32,825 bases of DNA, taken from an uncultured Prevotellaceae bacterium. Lineage in GTDB: Bacteria > Bacteroidota > Bacteroidia > Bacteroidales > Bacteroidaceae. Of this stretch, positions 1-7,073 are shown one piece after another (the first letter of the stretch is position 1; each line of letters opens with the position of its first letter). The notes below the pieces were generated by a model that was not told where the DNA came from, made no database searches, and saw only the letters and a program-made list of their open reading frames with translations. Both the position numbers and the translations under genes were made by a program. The DNA is taken from assembly GCA_902770845.1 (NCBI GenBank), contig CACXUV010000025.1:1-32825 (forward strand), written 5' to 3'.

Positions 1-1116
1 ACACAAGATCAACTGAAAGATGTGCTGGATAGGGCCGACAAACTGAGGCACTACCTGAAAATAGACGAAAAACAAGTAGAATTCGAGGAAGAAGATCTGC
101 GAACCCAGGCTCCCGACTTCTGGGACGACCGCAAGCGGGCAGAAGAGCAGATGAAGAAGGTGAAGGCCATCAAGAAATGGATTGATGCCTATAACGACGT
201 GCGACTGAAGGCTGACGAACTGCGCTTGGCCTTCGACTTCTACAAGGACGAGATGGTCACAGAAGAGGAAGTGGAACACGACTACCAACAGGCCATCGAT
301 GCCATTGAGGAACTGGAACTGATGAACATGCTGCGCCAGAAGGAAGACCCCATGGACTGTGTGCTGAAGATTAACAGCGGTGCCGGTGGCACAGAGAGCC
401 AGGACTGGGCTTCGATGCTCATGCGAATGTACATGCGCTGGGCCGAAGCACATGGCCACAAGGTGACGGTGAGCGACTTGCAGGATGGCGACGAGGCCGG
501 CATCAAGAGCGTGACCATGCAGATTGAGGGCGGAGAATATGCCTACGGATTCCTGAAAAGCGAGAACGGTGTGCATCGGTTGGTGCGCGTTTCGCCTTTC
601 AATGCCCAAGGCAAGCGCATGACTTCCTTTGCCTCGGTCTTCGTGACGCCGCTTGTCGACGACACCATCGAAGTCTACGTAGACCCAGCCAAACTCTCCT
701 GGGACACGTTTCGCTCCAGCGGTGCAGGCGGACAGAATGTAAATAAGGTGGAGTCGGGCGTGCGACTGCGTTATTGGTACACCGACCCCGACACCGGTGA
801 GGAAGAGGAAATCCTTATTGAGAACACTGAGACTCGCGACCAACCGAAGAACAAAGCCAAGGCACTGTTGCTGCTGAAGTCGCAGCTCTACGACCGTGCC
901 ATGAAGAAACGACTGGAGGCTCAGGCCAAGATTGAGGCTGGAAAGAAGAAGATAGAGTGGGGCAGCCAGATACGTTCCTATGTGTTCGACGACCGCAGGG
1001 TGAAAGACCACCGTACCAACTATCAGACCAGCGACGTGGATGGAGTGATGGACGGCAAGATTGATGGATTCATCAAAGCCTACCTGATGGAGTTCCCTGT
1101 GAACGAAGAGGAATAG
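1..1116 (+). CDS. prfB: peptide chain release factor 2 (5' end cut off by window)
   Basis: Class I release factor that reads UGA and UAA in the ribosomal A site and triggers hydrolysis of peptidyl-tRNA. The frame is open from base 1, so a few N-terminal residues lie outside the window; a GTG at 22 is in frame but internal. Counting from that GTG, the SPF stop-recognition tripeptide is at about 191-193 and the catalytic GGQ in SGAGGQNVNKVES at about 236-238. The N-terminal helical domain and the C-terminal domain are complete, and the length is normal for RF2. The region LRHYLKID, where many RF2 genes carry an in-frame UGA and a +1 frameshift site, reads straight through here, so autoregulatory frameshifting is absent. 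It leads a cluster with the next two small genes. The 3' end including the stop codon is duplicated just downstream. Confidence 0.97.
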   Translation, partial: TQDQLKDVLDRADKLRHYLKIDEKQVEFEEEDLRTQAPDFWDDRKRAEEQMKKVKAIKKWIDAYNDVRLKADELRLAFDFYKDEMVTEEEVEHDYQQAIDAIEELELMNMLRQKEDPMDCVLKINSGAGGTESQDWASMLMRMYMRWAEAHGHKVTVSDLQDGDEAGIKSVTMQIEGGEYAYGFLKSENGVHRLVRVSPFNAQGKRMTSFASVFVTPLVDDTIEVYVDPAKLSWDTFRSSGAGGQNVNKVESGVRLRYWYTDPDTGEEEEILIENTETRDQPKNKAKALLLLKSQLYDRAMKKRLEAQAKIEAGKKKIEWGSQIRSYVFDDRRVKDHRTNYQTSDVDGVMDGKIDGFIKAYLMEFPVNEEE

Positions 1117-1188
1117 CATGATGAGTTCCCTGTGAACGAAGAGGAATAGCATGATGGATTCCCCGGTGATGAAGGCGAATGATGGCTT
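1090..1188 (+). repeat. 33-bp tandem duplication of the prfB 3' end
   Basis: Bases 1090-1122 and 1123-1155 are identical 33-bp units covering the last codons of prfB, its TAG stop and a few following bases. A third, degraded unit follows at about 1156-1188 (GATTCCCCGGTGATGAAGG in place of GAGTTCCCTGTGAACGAAG). Only the first unit is translated. The pattern fits slippage or tandem duplication of the gene tail. Confidence 0.85.
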
Positions 1189-1223
1189 GCAGAAATAATA
1201 ACTAACCAAATCAAATAATAACC

Positions 1224-1385
1224 ATGTCTAAGAGAAAACAAGAAGAGAAGCACATGAATGCCAAGCAGCGTGCTCACGAGCAGAAAGAGGCCGCCAAGGC
1301 TGAGAAAGTGGTGAAATGGATTTTTGGACTCCTGGTGGGCTTTGCCCTGCTGTGGCTCATCTATACCATTTGGCTTGCTGCATGA
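1224..1385 (+). CDS. small single-pass membrane protein, 53 aa
   Basis: I do not recognise a named family. The frame starts at ATG 1224 in an A-rich leader (AAATAATAACC before the ATG) and ends in TGA at 1383-1385. The first 30 residues are very hydrophilic and rich in Lys, Glu, Gln and Ala (MSKRKQEEKHMNAKQR), probably helical. Residues about 32-52 form one hydrophobic segment, WIFGLLVGFALLWLIYTIWL, typical of a membrane helix. The N-terminal charges predict a cytosolic N-terminus. Its stop codon overlaps the start of the CYTH gene in an ATGA arrangement, which implies translational coupling and supports real coding. The function is unknown; it could be a small accessory protein of a membrane complex. 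Confidence 0.72.
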   Translation: MSKRKQEEKHMNAKQRAHEQKEAAKAEKVVKWIFGLLVGFALLWLIYTIWLAA

Positions 1386-1870
1386 GCGGACTGGAGATAG
1401 AACGCAAGTTCCTTGTCAGGGACTCTTCTTATCGCAAATTGGCCACCAGTAGCAGCCATATCAGGCAAGGCTACCTGGCGAGTGGGCACGGTTGCACCGT
1501 GAGGGTGCGCCAACGGGACAACCGTGCCTACCTCACTATCAAAGGACCGTCGCTCGACGGGGGGCTCAGCCGTTATGAATTTGAGAAAGAGATTGCCCCG
1601 GAAGAGGCCAGTCAGCTCTTTCTGTTGTGCGAGCCAGGCATCATCGACAAGACACGCTATTTGGTAAAAGCCGGCAAGCACACTTTTGAAGTAGACGAGT
1701 TTTATGGCGATAACGATGGGCTGGTCATGGCCGAAGTGGAGCTTTCGGCCCCCGCTGAACCTTTTGAAAAGCCTGATTTCATCGGTAAGGAAGTTACAGG
1801 CGACCGCCGTTTCTATAATTCCCACCTGCGGGAGAATCCTTTCCGGTTGTGGAAGGATGATTTGCCTTAG
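1382..1870 (+). CDS. CYTH-domain protein (triphosphate tunnel family), 162 aa
   Basis: Member of the CYTH/triphosphate tunnel superfamily, whose members hydrolyse inorganic triphosphate or thiamine triphosphate or act as class IV adenylate cyclases. The start at 1382 places the diagnostic ExExK motif at residues 5-9 (EIERK) and overlaps the stop of the upstream small gene by four bases; longer in-frame versions starting upstream would overlap that gene. Further tunnel-strand motifs follow in order: TVRVRQRD, LTIKGP, RYEFEKEI, FEVDEFYG and AEVEL, with alternating charged residues pointing into the tunnel. The length is that of a single-domain CYTH protein with no CHAD domain. The substrate cannot be told from sequence; triphosphatase activity is more likely than cyclase for this short form. 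Confidence 0.9.
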   Translation: MSGLEIERKFLVRDSSYRKLATSSSHIRQGYLASGHGCTVRVRQRDNRAYLTIKGPSLDGGLSRYEFEKEIAPEEASQLFLLCEPGIIDKTRYLVKAGKHTFEVDEFYGDNDGLVMAEVELSAPAEPFEKPDFIGKEVTGDRRFYNSHLRENPFRLWKDDLP

Positions 1871-1973
1871 TTTTGCTGACTTTCCATTGGCGTTGAAGGT
1901 GCTTTTTCTTATAATTTGCACCTTTTTTTGCATCTTTATTATCAAATAGGATGTAAAAACAAGAATTTTTTTA

Positions 1974-1981
1974 TACTTTTG
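1974..1981 (+). promoter_or_regulatory. -7 promoter box for the symporter cluster
   Basis: TACTTTTG matches the Bacteroidetes -7 consensus TAnnTTTG and lies about 50 bp before the first symporter ATG. No convincing TTTG is found 19-21 bp upstream, so it is a weak or regulated promoter. The preceding 1871-1973 stretch is AT-rich and has no gene. Confidence 0.5.
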
Positions 1982-2030
1982 CAATGTTTTAGGTAAAATA
2001 TAAGAAAACGTTTTTAGGTAAAGACAAAGA

Positions 2031-3395
2031 ATGGCTGATAAGGAAAGAGCTAAATTCGCATCGAAGTTGGGTGTAATCCTGGCCACGGCCGGTTCGGCAG
2101 TGGGTCTGGGCAACGTGTGGCGTTTCCCTTATATGACTGGTCAGAATGGCGGTGCCGTGTTCATTCTGATTTACATTTTGTGTGTGCTCCTGTTGGGCAT
2201 TCCCTGCATGATCAGCGAGTTCATCATCGGGCGTCATGGCCATGCCAACACGGCTCAGGCCTATCGCATGATAGCAGGCCGCAGCGTTTGGTCGCTGATT
2301 GGCTACATGAGTGTACTCACGGGCTTTCTCATCACGGGCTATTATGCCGTTGTTTCAGGCTGGTGCCTGCAGTACTTGTGGGCTTCGCTGATAGGACATC
2401 TGCAAGGCGACCCCGAATATTTCAAGACCTACTTTGAAGAATTCTCGGCCAACCCCGTGAAGCCTGTGTTCTGTTTGACGCTCATCATGCTCATGACCTA
2501 TCTGATTGTGAAGAACGGCATTCGCGACGGCATCGAAAAGGCTTCGAAACTGTTCATGCCCACCTTATTTATATTATTGCTTGTCATTGTGGTGTCATCG
2601 TGCATGTTGCCCGGGGCGAGCAAAGGCGTGGAGTTCTTGCTGAAGCCCGACTGGTCGATGATCACAAGCGACGTGTTCCTTTCAGCGCTTGGCCAGTCGT
2701 TCTATTCGCTCAGCATTGCCATGGGTTGCATCTGCACCTATGCCAGTTATTTCTCGAGACACACCAATCTCACGAAGTCGGCTGTTCAGATTGGCCTGAT
2801 CGACTCGTTTGTTGCCATTCTGGCAGGCTTGATGATTTTTCCTGCAGCCTTCTCTGTGGGCATCAATCCCGACAGCGGTCCGTCGCTCATCTTCATCACC
2901 CTGCCTAATGTGTTTCAGCAGGCTTTTTCCGGATTGCCCGTCATTGGCTATGTCATTTCGTTCATGTTCTATGCCCTGCTCACGCTGGCAGCCCTCACGT
3001 CGCTCATGTCCTTGGTTGAGGTGAGCACAGCTTTTTGCGAGGAAGAAATGCACATCACGCGCAAGGAAGCCACTCTTCTTGTAGTGATTTCCACCTCGAT
3101 TATCGGTGTGTTGTGCTCGTTTTCGCTGGGTGCCTACGACGGGTTGCAGCTCATGGGCACCCCGTTGTTTGTCATCTTCGACTTCGTTACGGGTCAGATA
3201 TTCCTGCCCATTGTGGGCTTCCTCACCTGCATCCTCATTGGGTGGTTTGTTCCGCACCGCATTGTGCGGGGCGAGTTCACCAACTGGGGCACTCTCTACG
3301 GAGGAACTTTGTTCCATTTCTATTTGCTGCTGGTGAAGTATGTCTGCCCCATTTGCATCATCTTCATATTCCTGCACCAATTCGGATTGATTTAG
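2031..3395 (+). CDS. sodium-dependent symporter, NSS/SNF family (copy 1)
   Basis: Secondary transporter of the neurotransmitter:sodium symporter family, related to LeuT and prokaryotic tryptophan or tyrosine transporters, driving uptake of an amino acid-like substrate with Na+. The protein has 454 residues with about 11-12 hydrophobic segments. The family signature of TM1, AGSAVGLGNVWRFPYM, is at about 22-37 and forms the unwound sodium and substrate site. MISEFIIGRHG in TM2-loop and the GPSLIFITLP segment are also characteristic. The ATG at 2031 gives a short cytosolic N-terminus (MADKERAKFASK) as usual. The next gene is a close paralogue three bases downstream. The substrate is not predictable from the sequence. 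Confidence 0.95.
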   Translation: MADKERAKFASKLGVILATAGSAVGLGNVWRFPYMTGQNGGAVFILIYILCVLLLGIPCMISEFIIGRHGHANTAQAYRMIAGRSVWSLIGYMSVLTGFLITGYYAVVSGWCLQYLWASLIGHLQGDPEYFKTYFEEFSANPVKPVFCLTLIMLMTYLIVKNGIRDGIEKASKLFMPTLFILLLVIVVSSCMLPGASKGVEFLLKPDWSMITSDVFLSALGQSFYSLSIAMGCICTYASYFSRHTNLTKSAVQIGLIDSFVAILAGLMIFPAAFSVGINPDSGPSLIFITLPNVFQQAFSGLPVIGYVISFMFYALLTLAALTSLMSLVEVSTAFCEEEMHITRKEATLLVVISTSIIGVLCSFSLGAYDGLQLMGTPLFVIFDFVTGQIFLPIVGFLTCILIGWFVPHRIVRGEFTNWGTLYGGTLFHFYLLLVKYVCPICIIFIFLHQFGLI

Positions 3396-3398
3396 GCT

Positions 3399-4757
3399 AT
3401 GGACAATCGAGGTAACTTTGCGTCCCGCATGGGAATCATTTTGGCCACGGCTGGTTCCGCCGTGGGACTGGGCAATGTGTGGCGTTTTCCCTTCATGGCC
3501 GGGCATAATGGGGGTGCTGCCTTCATCCTGATCTACTTCGGTTGCATTTTGCTGCTGGGCATTCCCGGCATGATCAGCGAGTTCATCATTGGCCGTCACT
3601 CTCAGGCCAATGCAGCGCGAGCCTACGGCCATATTGCCGGCGGGCGGCAACTGTGGCGACTGGTGGGCTATTTGGGCATCTTTTCGGCCACCATCATCCT
3701 GGGGTTCTATGCCGTTGTGGCAGGCTGGTGCCTGCAATATCTGTTTGCATCGGTCATGGACACTGTGCAGGGCGATGCCGATGATGTTGCAGACTATTTC
3801 CAGTCGTTTTCCTCCGATCCCTGGTATCCTTGTCTGTGGGCCGTGACCTTTGTGGTCATTACCCACCTGGTGGTGGTGCGTGGTGTTCAGAAAGGCATTG
3901 AGCGAGCATCCAAGCTGCTCATGCCCCTGCTCTTCGTGCTGCTGTTTGTCATCATCCTTGCATCGTGTTCGCTGCCAGGAGCCATGGCTGGCGTTGAGTT
4001 TCTGCTGCGTCCCGACTTCTCACAGGTGAGCCATTCAGTGTTTCTCGAAGCTTTGGGACAGGCTTTCTTCTCGCTCTCCCTGGGCACGGCATGCCTGTGC
4101 ACCTATGCCAGTTATTTTTCGCGTGACACCAATCTGCTGCGTTCAGCCGTACAGATAGCCTTCTTAGACACACTCATTGCCATTCTTGCGGGACTGATGA
4201 TTTTCCCTGCAGCCTTCTCCGTGGGTGTGCAGCCAGACAGTGGCCCTTCGCTCATCTTCATCACCCTGCCCAGTGTGTTTCAGCAGGCTTTCGACCTGAT
4301 GCCTTTGGCTGGCTATGTCATGGGTGTGCTGTTCTATGCGCTGTTGGTCTTTGCAGCGCTAACGTCAACCATTTCCATGCACGAGATAGGCACCGCTTTC
4401 TTTAGCGAAGAGTTCCACCTTTCGCGAAAGAAAGCCGCTTGGATTGTCACCAGCGTGTGCTCAGTGTTGGCTGTGCTGTGTTCGCTCAGTGTGGGGGCTG
4501 TCGATGGAATCGCCCTTTTTGGCGTCTCATTGATGGATTTCTGCGACGTTCTCACGGCACAGATCATGTTGCCCTTGGGAGCTTTCCTCACCAGCTTGTT
4601 TGTGGGTTGGTTTGTAGATCAGCGCTTGTTGCGCGATGAGTTCACCAATCAGGGCACCGTATCGGTGGGATTCTTCCGTGCCTATCAGTTCTCGGTGCGT
4701 TTCATCGTGCCGCTGTGCATTGTGCTCATCTTCCTTCATCAGTTCGGACTCATCTAA
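3399..4757 (+). CDS. sodium-dependent symporter, NSS/SNF family (copy 2)
   Basis: Paralogue of the preceding gene, 452 residues, alignable from end to end, with the same signature AGSAVGLGNVWRFPFM near the N-terminus, the same EFIIGRHS motif and an identical C-terminus (IFLHQFGLI). The start ATG at 3399 is three bases after the first copy's stop, so the two are certainly co-transcribed. The pair arose by tandem duplication. The central segments and the loops around residues 120-140 differ most (for example VMDTVQGDADDV here), so the two may differ in substrate or may work as separate carriers. There is no sign of decay. Confidence 0.95.
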   Translation: MDNRGNFASRMGIILATAGSAVGLGNVWRFPFMAGHNGGAAFILIYFGCILLLGIPGMISEFIIGRHSQANAARAYGHIAGGRQLWRLVGYLGIFSATIILGFYAVVAGWCLQYLFASVMDTVQGDADDVADYFQSFSSDPWYPCLWAVTFVVITHLVVVRGVQKGIERASKLLMPLLFVLLFVIILASCSLPGAMAGVEFLLRPDFSQVSHSVFLEALGQAFFSLSLGTACLCTYASYFSRDTNLLRSAVQIAFLDTLIAILAGLMIFPAAFSVGVQPDSGPSLIFITLPSVFQQAFDLMPLAGYVMGVLFYALLVFAALTSTISMHEIGTAFFSEEFHLSRKKAAWIVTSVCSVLAVLCSLSVGAVDGIALFGVSLMDFCDVLTAQIMLPLGAFLTSLFVGWFVDQRLLRDEFTNQGTVSVGFFRAYQFSVRFIVPLCIVLIFLHQFGLI

Positions 4758-4764
4758 TGACGAC

Positions 4765-5649
4765 ATGCGCATTTCAGAGTTCTTTGTTCTTCACAAGTCC
4801 GACCGACAGGTCATTCTGGGGTTCCTTGGCGTGGCCGTCGTGGCCGTGGCGTTGATGCATCTCACGGGCAACCAGTTTGAAGATGTTGCCACAGAACAGC
4901 TCGACAGCGTGTTTGCCGACTCGGCCAGGAAAGCCCGTCCAGCTTCTTATGTGGGCGTTGGTGTGGCGACAGCCGTCAAGGCAGAGCGTTTCAACTTCGA
5001 TCCCAACACGGCCGACAGCACCCAGTTGCTTCGCTTGGGACTGCAGCCATGGCAGGTGCGCAGCATCTACAAATACAGAGCTGCCGGCGGCGTGTTTCGC
5101 ACAAAGGAAGACTTTGCCCGTCTGTATGGCCTCACTGTGAAGCAATACCGCGAACTGGAACCCTACATTCATATTTCGAGCGACTATCTCCCTGCCGCAA
5201 CGCTGGTGGCCAGGCAGTCTCCTGCTGCCGACACGTTGCCCCGACGACACAAGATAGCCATGGGCGAACATGTGGTCTTGAACACAGCCGATAGTGCAAC
5301 GCTTCGCACTGTGCCCGGCATTGGCGACTATTTTTCAGCCGAAATACTGCGCTACGGGCGACGCCTGGGAGGCTATGTGAGTGTGGATCAGCTCGATGAA
5401 ATCGCCAATTTTCCTTCAGAAGCCAAGCAGTTTTTCATCATCCAGGCTCCTGCTCCCCGCTTGTTGAACCTCAACCAGCTTTCGCTCAACGAGCTGAAGC
5501 GCCATCCCTACATCAATTATTATCAGGCACGTGCCATCGTTGACTACCGTCGTCAGCACGGTCTCCTGCATTCGCTCAGCGACCTCAGTCTGCTTCCCGA
5601 CTTCCCGTCCGACGCCATCGAGCGCCTGCAACCCTACGTCACGTTCTGA
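4765..5649 (+). CDS. membrane-anchored helix-hairpin-helix (ComEA-like) protein
   Basis: 294-residue protein with a hydrophobic anchor near the N-terminus (VILGFLGVAVVAVALMHL, about 17-34) followed by an extracytoplasmic part with three helix-hairpin-helix modules. The modules begin at FDPNTADSTQLLRLGLQPW, VLNTADSATLRTVPGIGDY and LNLNQLSLNELKRHPYINYY. Each has the form N-x-A/L-(D/S)-x-x-x-L, followed by a turn and a second helix, as in ComEA and other non-specific DNA-binding HhH proteins. ATG 4765 is chosen because it gives a typical N-terminus and lies seven bases after the symporter stop; an earlier in-frame start would overlap the transporter by some 120 bases. It is cotranscribed with the symporters. 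A role in DNA uptake is possible but unproven. Confidence 0.85.
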   Translation: MRISEFFVLHKSDRQVILGFLGVAVVAVALMHLTGNQFEDVATEQLDSVFADSARKARPASYVGVGVATAVKAERFNFDPNTADSTQLLRLGLQPWQVRSIYKYRAAGGVFRTKEDFARLYGLTVKQYRELEPYIHISSDYLPAATLVARQSPAADTLPRRHKIAMGEHVVLNTADSATLRTVPGIGDYFSAEILRYGRRLGGYVSVDQLDEIANFPSEAKQFFIIQAPAPRLLNLNQLSLNELKRHPYINYYQARAIVDYRRQHGLLHSLSDLSLLPDFPSDAIERLQPYVTF

Positions 5650-5669
5650 AAAAACGGTCAGCAGCCGGC

Positions 5670-5834
5670 ATTGTTTTCATTTTGTTTTCGCACTGAAAAC
5701 AAATTGTATTTGCACTGAAAACAAATTGTTTTTCCGTTGAAAACAAGTTGTTTTTCCGTTGAAAACAAATTGTTTTTGCATCGAAAACAAAATGAAAACA
5801 AATTGTTTTTCCTGGAAAAACAATGGTTTTAAGA
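5670..5834. repeat. phased 11-bp tandem repeat array (AT-rich)
   Basis: About fifteen consecutive 11-bp units run without a break in register. They mostly alternate between type A (GTTGAAAACAA and variants ACTGAAAACAA, ATCGAAAACAA) and type B (ATTGTTTTTCC, GTTGTTTTTCC). The GAAAACAA cores start at 5695, 5717, 5739, 5761, 5783 and 5794, spaced 22, 22, 22, 22 and 11 bp. The two unit types are nearly reverse complements. A 20-bp segment at 5671-5690 recurs inverted at 5782-5801. The array lies in the 381-bp gap between two convergent genes, just before a terminator. Confidence 0.85.
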
Positions 5835-5856
5835 GATTTGTTGTGACACAAGAAAA

Positions 5857-5890
5857 ATTCTGGAAGATGCATCACTGCGTCCTCCAGAAT
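5857..5890 (-). terminator. Rho-independent terminator of the Crp-like gene
   Basis: A 14-bp stem with one mismatch (ATTCTGGAAGATGC paired with GCGTCCTCCAGAAT) and a six-base loop. Read on the minus strand it is followed by TTTTTCTTGTG. It is 140 bp beyond the regulator's stop codon. Confidence 0.75.
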
Positions 5891-6030
5891 ACCCGGGTTT
5901 GCTTGTTTTGATACTTTCTTTACTAACTTTACTTGGTGCAAAGTTAGGTATTAATGCCGAGAAAAGAAATACAGAAAAGCCTATTTTTGTCGCTGTCGGT
6001 GCGTTTTCTCAAACTATTTTGAGCCTGTGT

Positions 6031-6618
6031 TTAGATTTTGCCTGCAGAAAAGGTGATTTCGCGGCGAATCTTGCTGAGATAGGTTGGCGTGATGTTGAGA
6101 AACGACGCAATGTCCTTCAGTGGCAGCTGCTGCACGATTTGAGGACAGCGTTGCAGCAACAGTTCATAGCGCTGACGGCCATCGGCACAATAGAGACTGC
6201 ACATGCGGCTATAGGTCTGCAGAAAGAGGTGTTGCATGATAAGCCGCCCTATGCGCTCAGCCTCGTGACTGTTGCGGTAGAGTGCCTCCAGTTGTTCGCC
6301 AGGAAACAGACACACACGGCATGGCATGATCGCTTCGATCGACACGGTAGACGGTTCGGCTGTGAGGCAGTTGGGATAGTCGCACACAAACTCGCCCTCG
6401 AAAACGAAGCCGATGGTGTGCTCGTCCTTGCCGTTTATGCCGCGCTTGCAATATTTGAAACAACCCTGCTCCACGAAGCCTATCCAGTGTGCGGGCTCGC
6501 CTTCGCGCTCCAGCAGCTGACCGCGCTGGTAGCTGACGGTCTCGCCTTTGCGCTTGCACAACTCATGAATATATTGCAAGTCAAGGTCCAATGTGTAAGT
6601 GTTGAATGGTTCTGCCAT
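6031..6618 (-). CDS. Crp/Fnr-family transcriptional regulator
   Basis: 195-residue regulator with an N-terminal cyclic-nucleotide-binding-type beta-roll (about residues 25-115, including YQRGQLLEREGEPAHWIGF and FVFEGEFVCDY) and a C-terminal winged helix. The HTH is visible as LPLKDIASFLNITPTYLSKIRR at about 167-188, with the family's usual recognition-helix ending. There are no clustered N-terminal cysteines for an Fe-S centre, so it is not a classical Fnr. I chose ATG 6618 (MAEPFNTYTLD); an in-frame ATG upstream at 6696 would add 26 residues with no family resemblance. It stands alone, convergent with the HhH gene. The effector and regulon are unknown; small Bacteroidetes Crp-like proteins often lack a functional cAMP site. 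Confidence 0.88.
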   Translation of the reverse strand: MAEPFNTYTLDLDLQYIHELCKRKGETVSYQRGQLLEREGEPAHWIGFVEQGCFKYCKRGINGKDEHTIGFVFEGEFVCDYPNCLTAEPSTVSIEAIMPCRVCLFPGEQLEALYRNSHEAERIGRLIMQHLFLQTYSRMCSLYCADGRQRYELLLQRCPQIVQQLPLKDIASFLNITPTYLSKIRREITFSAGKI

Positions 6619-7073
6619 GTCTCGGTGTTTGGTTTTCGTTAAGGGTAAAAAAACAGCGCGGTACTGATTCCGCATCTGCTCCAGAGGCATCGCCAAACGC
6701 CGTTCTCATAGATACAAGTCTCAGCCCGCGCCTGAACGCGAGCATCGACTTCTTTCTTCTCATGAGATATTTTGGCGAAATTTCTGGAGCAAGAATCAAA
6801 AAGTCAACGCAATCTTATGTCGTGTTATGTCTGTTGTTCTATTCGTTCATATCTGGTTATTTCTTATACTTTTTGCTGAAAATATCTGCCCCTGGGCAGG
6901 AGCTATTGCCATGTTTCCATAATAGTTTTGTTTTGTAATCCGTCGACAAAGGTACGCATTTTTCCTTATAATTGTGCTTTTTGCGGAAAAAAGATGACGA
7001 TGTGCGGCATATTTCTTTTCTTTTTCGAGCGAAAAGTTCGGCGAAGTTAAAAATAGGATATGAAGCTGATTAA
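6619..7073. other. gene-free region between the regulator and the radical-SAM gene
   Basis: About 455 bp with no supportable gene on either strand. It contains one minus-strand -7-like box TACCTTTG (6947-6954) that could drive the Crp-like gene through a leader of about 320 nt, and one plus-strand TAGTTTTG (6923-6930) with nothing downstream to express. A small dyad CTGCCC/GGGCAG sits near 6886-6899. A 110-codon plus-strand frame from 6606 is judged spurious. Confidence 0.5.

Noticed and set aside
1316-1381. N-terminal extension of the CYTH protein
   Set aside because: It would overlap the 53-residue gene almost completely and push the ExExK motif away from the N-terminus; ATG 1382 fits the family.
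6606-6938. Plus-strand 110-codon frame upstream of the Crp-like gene
   Set aside because: It overlaps the start region of the regulator on the opposite strand and has no promoter or conserved features.
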